Part shown: positions 59,131-64,000 of the stretch, one piece after another
Numbering within the stretch: the first letter of the stretch is position 1
How the letters are laid out: each line of letters opens with the position of its first letter
From: Halichondria panicea
Taxonomy: Eukaryota > Porifera > Demospongiae > Suberitida > Halichondriidae
NCBI RefSeq assembly: GCF_963675165.1
Contig: NC_087384.1
Coordinates: 5,449,182-5,513,181 of the forward strand
Length of the DNA: 64,000 nucleotides
Direction of reading: 5' to 3'
The notes under the pieces: model-generated
What the model saw: only the letters and a program-made list of their open reading frames with translations
Database searches by the model: none
Told to the model about the DNA's origin: nothing
Made by a program: the position numbers and the translations under genes

Positions 59131-60263
59131 ATGCCGTCAGGAGGAGGCAGTGGAGGCGATTTGCTCTTTGGATTTGTTTGCGGGGTCATATCTACATTAG
59201 GTGTTTTGCTCGTTTGTGGCATAATAATTGGTGTTGCGATAGGACTAAATAGGGCAGGCGAGTCCATGGACAATTCAGATGACGATTCAGATTCTACTGT
59301 TACTATTTCCACTGACTTTTACTCACCAGGAGATAGTCGGCTGTTGTCTCTATCCTCGTTCTTTTGCGATGGTGGTTCTCTTGAGCTCTCGTCCAATTCA
59401 GTTGATGCTGAACTGTTTTTTATCAACGACACAAGTATACCACCTCTGAATGACACTAATCAATTTACTGTTTCTATCGAGTCGACAATTGCTTCAACAG
59501 AGTTTCGATTCTGGCAGTATCATCTTCATCCCAACTCTAACATATCAGTCTCTGTATGCACAGATCTGTTGGTTGATGTTCACATTGGGAAAGGCAATGA
59601 TAACGCAAATAGTTGGGCTACTAACCCTATAGCCAAGATTTGGCTGAGATATTCCAATATGCACCTGCCTGTTATAATGATTTGCCGAATACATCTACCA
59701 TTTCATATCGAGTCGAGCAAGAAGATGAGTACTATGTAATTTTACATAATTCGCTATCAATGGAGATCTCTGTAAACGCTTCTTTATACTTTGAGAGAAC
59801 AGAATACAGTGCCCCAGATTTAAATTCCAAGGAGTCGTGTAATGTCAGTGAACAAGGAAACTGCCTAGTAGGCATTGACTATAGTACTGGGTCTCAACAA
59901 TTCTTGGTAATTACCTCTATCCCCAAGCGTGTGGACTGGGGTGAGAATGTCAGAGTTTCGCTAATTTGTGACCAGAGAGGATGGGCCTATGCAGTTGTTA
60001 TCTTGGTGCCCATTTCTGTAACAATCGCCCTTATTGTAGCCGTGGTGTTGGGAATTGTCTGTTATTATAAATATAGTACTACCACCAAATCAGCAAACAT
60101 CGAAATGCCTCGGAGTGACTTCAACCCTAACCCTCCTCCAAATATCTCTGGAAATGTGCACACGATTGCGAGTGATTTCGACCCTGACCCTCCGACCAAT
60201 AATTCAAGAAGTGTTGACAAGATTGACCCAGACTTCAACCAGGATTATCTTCCTGAGAACTAA
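59131..60263 (+). pseudogene. Gly-rich two-pass membrane protein, paralog C (frameshifted)
   Basis: The frame from MPSGGG is highly similar to paralog B until NSWATNP; an extra AT at 59629-59630 shifts it. The second frame resumes as LAEIFQYAPACYNDLPN and runs through the second membrane helix (GWAYAVVILVPISVTIALIV) to a stop at 60261-60263. The N-terminal Gly tract is short. The tail is longer than in A or B and has three similar units (SDFNPNPPP, SDFDPDPPT, PDFNQDY). Apart from the 2-base lesion there is no stop, so this is either a very young pseudogene or an assembly error in a live gene. Confidence 0.8.
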
Positions 60264-61317
60264 TATAGTTTGTGTGATGTACATGTGTATATATATAATG
60301 CTTCACAACCTGGTTAAATGCAGATTTAGTCTAGTTTTTAATGCAATAGTTTTGTCTCACTTTGCTTTTATTTTAACACTTTTTTAATATGCATGGAGCG
60401 TTTCAGAAGAGCATGTGAGTGCAAGCTCGAGTTAATTCCGTGACTCGGTGCCGAATACGTGCCAAGACAATGTGTATTATAGTGTCAGAGCTGTTATATT
60501 TAGCAGGTATGTGTCCGATGCGTGGGTAGAAGAATACCAGACACGCACGGCGTACTCACCCTGTGACCCATGGCTTGCATGTCACGGTACTCACTCACAC
60601 TTCACATTATATGTTAATTCACCATCTGAACTGTGCCATATAATTATAGCAGATATATTGGCACACAGAGGTCAACATAGATGGGTGTGGCCCGCCTCCA
60701 AAGGGGAGACGGGTAGGAGCCCTACATACATGTATAATTATATATTATTTACTGATTCAGTCCGTATCCTAGGTGATGTCCAGTAATTATATTATATAAT
60801 TACTTCCCCCAGGCACTATTCTTATAATCTACTTCCTCAGCAGATTTGAATTGATATGATGCATCTTGACAAAATTTGGTACATTGCACGCAATAAAATT
60901 CAAAAATGTTGTGTAAGCTTGACAGTATTGAACTGAACTAGCTGAAGCCTGTAATCAAATTCTTGCTCTGTGCTTTCTCAGTAGTCAAGGCTGTGGCTCA
61001 GAAGTAGACAATTACAAGTAGACTGTGGTGTTGTTGACAATAACAGACTAGTTCAGAGCTACAGTACAGGTAGATAGCTAGCTAGCTACATGTACAAACC
61101 TCACAGCTGCATTTAGTGGTGGGCGGGTCTGGTCAAAGTTTATGCATGGCTTCCAGCTAGCTGAACCTAGCTAGCTCATGTAGCTCCACAGTAGTACTGC
61201 TAGTTCTATGCCTGTAACTGTTCTAACTGCATAATTCTGAGGCTGTGAGAGCAAGTTTGACTGTCTCCACTGATGTTCAAATGACTGTTTTGCTGTTTTT
61301 GCAGTAAATAAATCAGT

Positions 61318-61426
61318 TGTTGACTGGTTGCCTAGTAATTATGGTTTATAAACAACCTCAGCCTCGGGCTACGCCCTCGGCATTGGTTGTTTATAAGCCA
61401 TAATTACTAGTCAACCAGTCAATAAC
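61318..61426. repeat. Inverted repeat, about 38-base arms
   Basis: TTGACTGGTTGCCTAGTAAT at left faces ATTACTAGTCAACCAGTCAA at right, with GTTTATAAACAACC and GGTTGTTTATAAGCC nearer the GC-rich loop. Confidence 0.8.
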
Positions 61427-61439
61427 TATAACATAATTA

Positions 61440-61525
61440 TAGCCTCGATCCCAGGCCGAGTTTTCGCTTTTATAACGGGTAGGCTAACGTTATAAAAGCG
61501 AAAACTCGGCCTGGGATTGAGGCTA
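61440..61525. mobile_element. TAGCCTCGAT-family foldback element
   Basis: TAGCCTCGATCCCAGGCCGA is mirrored by TCGGCCTGGGATTGAGGCTA, with the arms continuing through GTTTTCGCTTTTATAACG. It is a nearly perfect 86-base hairpin without a clear duplication. Confidence 0.85.
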
Positions 61526-61989
61526 AGATAAGAAGCAAAGAACAAGCTATAGATTTAGACCAGAATAGCTCACAGTTTAGAGACTAATTGTTTTGCTTGC
61601 CTACTAACTAGCTAACTGCAGCAAGATTCCGAAGAAAGGGAGTGCTCAGCAGATAATCAGATACAATAACTTGAGCTGCAGAGTAGTAGAGATCCAGAAA
61701 AATGGGGGGATTTGCCCCCTTTGCCACCCCCTGGCTACGCCACTGGACCCCAAGTGGAGTATGTATGGTTTTTTGGTCAAATACAATTATGACTAAAATT
61801 AAATTATACACTTCCGCTTATTGAGGAAGTTACGGGTGTGTTTTCAATTAAAATGCTATGAATATCATTATCATTAAAATGCCTCAATCCGTGAGAAACT
61901 ACAAATTGACTATGCATGGCCGAACTTAGTCGATCCCGTGGAAAATATCGAGGGTGACTAAATTTACACAATATCAAGAGTATAATTAA

Positions 61990-62310
61990 GATAGAGAAGA
62001 GAGTATCGATACTGTACATCAGATGTATGCGGAGAGTAACATGTTGAAATTTGCACACTGACCAATCCAAGTGTGGGTGATGTAATCTATCAAGAAAGTA
62101 GATTACATCACCCACACTTGGATGGGTTGATAGATTACACCACCCACGCTTGGATTGGTCAGTGTGCAATTCCAAGCGTGACAGATACTAGCCTCGAATC
62201 CAGGTCGATTAAAATACGTATTTTAATCTGCCTGGTCTCGAGGCTAGACAGATACAGGAAGTCACGTTACTCTCCGCATGATGTACAGTTTCGATACTCT
62301 CTCTATGTCA
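61990..62310. repeat. Long palindrome just upstream of the ankyrin gene
   Basis: Successive blocks on the left (AGAGTATCGATACTGTACAT, GCGGAGAGTAAC, TTGCACACTGACCAATCCAA, GTGTGGGTGATGTAATCTA) recur inverted on the right (TAGATTACACCACCCACGC, TTGGATTGGTCAGTGTGCAA, GTTACTCTCCGC, ATGTACAGTTTCGATACTCT). A third partial unit lies in the centre. The right arm is interrupted by a 58-base transposon. Confidence 0.85.
62189..62246. mobile_element. 58-base TIR element with 9-base duplication
   Basis: TAGCCTCGAATCCAGG and CCTGGTCTCGAGGCTA face each other. GACAGATAC occurs exactly at 62180-62188 and 62247-62255. Confidence 0.9.
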
Positions 62311-62358
62311 TATACTCTGACAATACTGATCCAGAGCTCATATAAATAAAATATAAAC

Positions 62359-63722
62359 ATGGCAGAACAAGGTCTTCATCTTGCTTGTAAGAAAGGTCAC
62401 TATCAGACTGTTGAAACTCTCCTGAACCATGGATACAATGTGAACGGAAGAGATTCTCATGGAATAACTCCTCTCATGTATGCATGCTTACATGGCCACA
62501 CTGACATTGTGAGGCTGCTACTGAGTAAAGGGGCTGATGTCAACATGCAAGACCATAATGGGTGGTCTGCTCTGATGGCAGCAAGCAAAGATGGACATAC
62601 AGATGTCATCCACATATTGATAGAAAAAGGAGTACAAGTGAACATGCAAAAGAAAGATGGGTGGTCTGCTCTGATGGCAGCTAGTCAAAATGGGCATAGT
62701 CATTCTGTCAAAGTATTGATAGAAAAGGGAGCACAAGTGAACATGCAAATGAAGAATGGATTGTCTGCTCTGATGATAGCATGCGAAAATGAACATAACA
62801 GTGTCGTCAAACTATTGATAGAAAAAGGAGCACGAATGAACATGCTAAGGAATGATGGGTGGTCTGCTCTCATGATAGCATGTTATTGTGGAAGAGGGGA
62901 AGTAACTCAAATACTGCTTGACCATCACGCTGATACAAATATTCAAGATACAGATGGTAAAACTGCATTTAGCTGTGCATGTGAAACAGGGCACACTGAG
63001 ATAGTTGAATTATTGCTATCCTGCAAGCATATAAAGACACTACCTCAAACAGTGCATGCAGATACATTTTCCACGCCCAAATCTTCGGAACAGGAAAAAG
63101 GTGATTGTATTTCTAGATCCATACCATGCATGCACTTTGTCAATTCAAACTCTGTTGTACAGAAAAATACAATGTTTCACAACCTGAAGAGGTAGAATCA
63201 GTCACCAATGCAGTGCGAGGGAAATGTCTGGGTGCATTTGACCAGCACACACAAGATATACAGAGAACAACATCTCCATCCAAACAAGTCAAAATCGAAC
63301 AAGGTATGAATATGTTCAGTTAATTATATATACTCAGTGACATAATTATGCTATATATATTATTATACTCTTGCTACTACAGACCTGTCCTTGAAGGGTT
63401 TGTCCATGGAGCTGAAGACAGTGACAAACCCGATAATAAGGAAAAACAACCAACAAGGTTAGTAAATAGCAGAAACTATAGAGCACTGAAGTGCAAACCC
63501 TCGGCTTAATTTGAAGTTTAGTGAGTCTACATGCAGCCTCGAGTCAAAGTCGCGTGTTAATCTTCTATGGGCCGGGCCAGCAATGTGCAGGTTTAATTTA
63601 GCTTTTGCTCGCTTTTATTCGACAACAAAGTTTTTAACATCAAAATCTGCCAAATTTAAAACTATACTATACCTTTTGTGTTGAGGCTATCCATGGCACA
63701 AACACAGTGCTATCGCATCCAG
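62359..63722 (+). CDS. Ankyrin-repeat protein, 5' part (runs off window)
   Basis: Exons 62359-63100, 63163-63303, 63383-63457 and probably 63686-63722 join in phase; the gene continues past the right edge. About seven ankyrin repeats fill residues 3-230, with consensus features such as GHTDIVRLLLSKGADVN and DGWSALMAAS..GH. Repeats 3-5 are very alike at DNA level, pointing to recent internal expansion. After the repeats the sequence is Ser/Thr- and charge-rich with no domain I recognise. Ankyrin repeats mediate protein binding; the C-terminal effector domain, if any, lies outside. The ATG was chosen because it opens the first repeat directly and is preceded by AT-rich leader. The fourth exon is less certain. 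Confidence 0.8.
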
Positions 63723-64000
63723 GTGAGTCACACAGACAGACAGACAGACTGACTGACTACCATAATTAATTAATATATACCCTCAAAATATGTTACCTTA
63801 TAAGGTATATAGTAGTGCATCAGTTGAATTCCGGCACTTATCGGTAAATGTAAATCTATTTATAGGAATGAAGTTACTATAATTATAATAGGTATATATA
63901 TAGGATTCTATTAATATCACAACTTAACAGAATAAATTTGATACAGAGCATTATTATAAGGATTTAGAATTTAAAAGAGATAATGTCCGATCAAATACAG
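63723..64000. other. Intron or flank at the right edge
   Basis: It begins with a donor GTGAGT and a CAGA/GACT microsatellite. No further exon is evident before the window ends. Confidence 0.5.

Larger units (their letters stand above)
60264..62358. other. Intergenic; one unidentified frame and several palindromes
   Basis: A 112-residue frame at 60448-60786 contains VSDAWVEEYQTR, faintly like a discoidin (F5/8 type C) strand, but has no supporting splice context. The rest holds inverted repeats listed separately. Confidence 0.4.

Overview
The window is animal nuclear DNA, A+T-rich, with intron-dense but compact genes (GT-AG introns, many of 60-400 bases). A sponge, probably a demosponge, is the best guess: a heme-NO-binding guanylate cyclase, an integrin beta, an Ig-type receptor and a multi-pass membrane family carrying an IWNLDFFR-like motif sit together. 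No species can be named from the sequence.

Layout. 0.2-1.5 kb: a frameshifted multi-pass membrane pseudogene (-). 2.6-6.6 kb: a DH-PH Rho exchange factor (-), with a tRNA-Leu(AAG) in one intron. 6.97-13.07 kb: PIGT, the GPI-transamidase subunit (+), diverging from the exchange factor across a 366-base shared promoter gap. 13.25-20.4 kb: a soluble guanylate cyclase beta-type subunit (+), only 182 bases after PIGT. 22.6-25.3 kb: two tandem broken copies of a secreted GH5-like hydrolase. 27.0-29.9 kb: a single-Ig type I receptor (-). 32.2-36.6 kb and 59.1-60.3 kb: a small family of Gly-rich two-pass membrane proteins (two intact, one with a 2-base frameshift, one decayed relic). 38.9-56.8 kb: a complete 25-exon integrin beta with an unusual modular tail. 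62.4 kb to the right edge: an ankyrin-repeat gene that runs off the window.

For six multi-exon genes I chained exons by hand: splice phases close and the reading frame stays open throughout (the ankyrin gene only to the window edge). Between and inside genes lie many short terminal-inverted-repeat elements: pogo-like (TA target), hAT-like (8-base target duplications), one family with 9-base duplications including a copy carrying a RecQ-type helicase fragment, large foldback elements, and a truncated LTR retroelement.

How the parts fit. The clearest new signal is a cytoplasmic tyrosine motif of the form L-N/Q-x-N-x-A-Y-G/E. It occurs three times in the integrin beta tail, where NPxY motifs would be expected, and once in the unrelated Ig receptor. 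The integrin tail is built from phase-0 exons, three of exactly 57 bases, and looks like a duplicated two-exon cassette. This suggests a shared adaptor-docking code for adhesion receptors in this organism.
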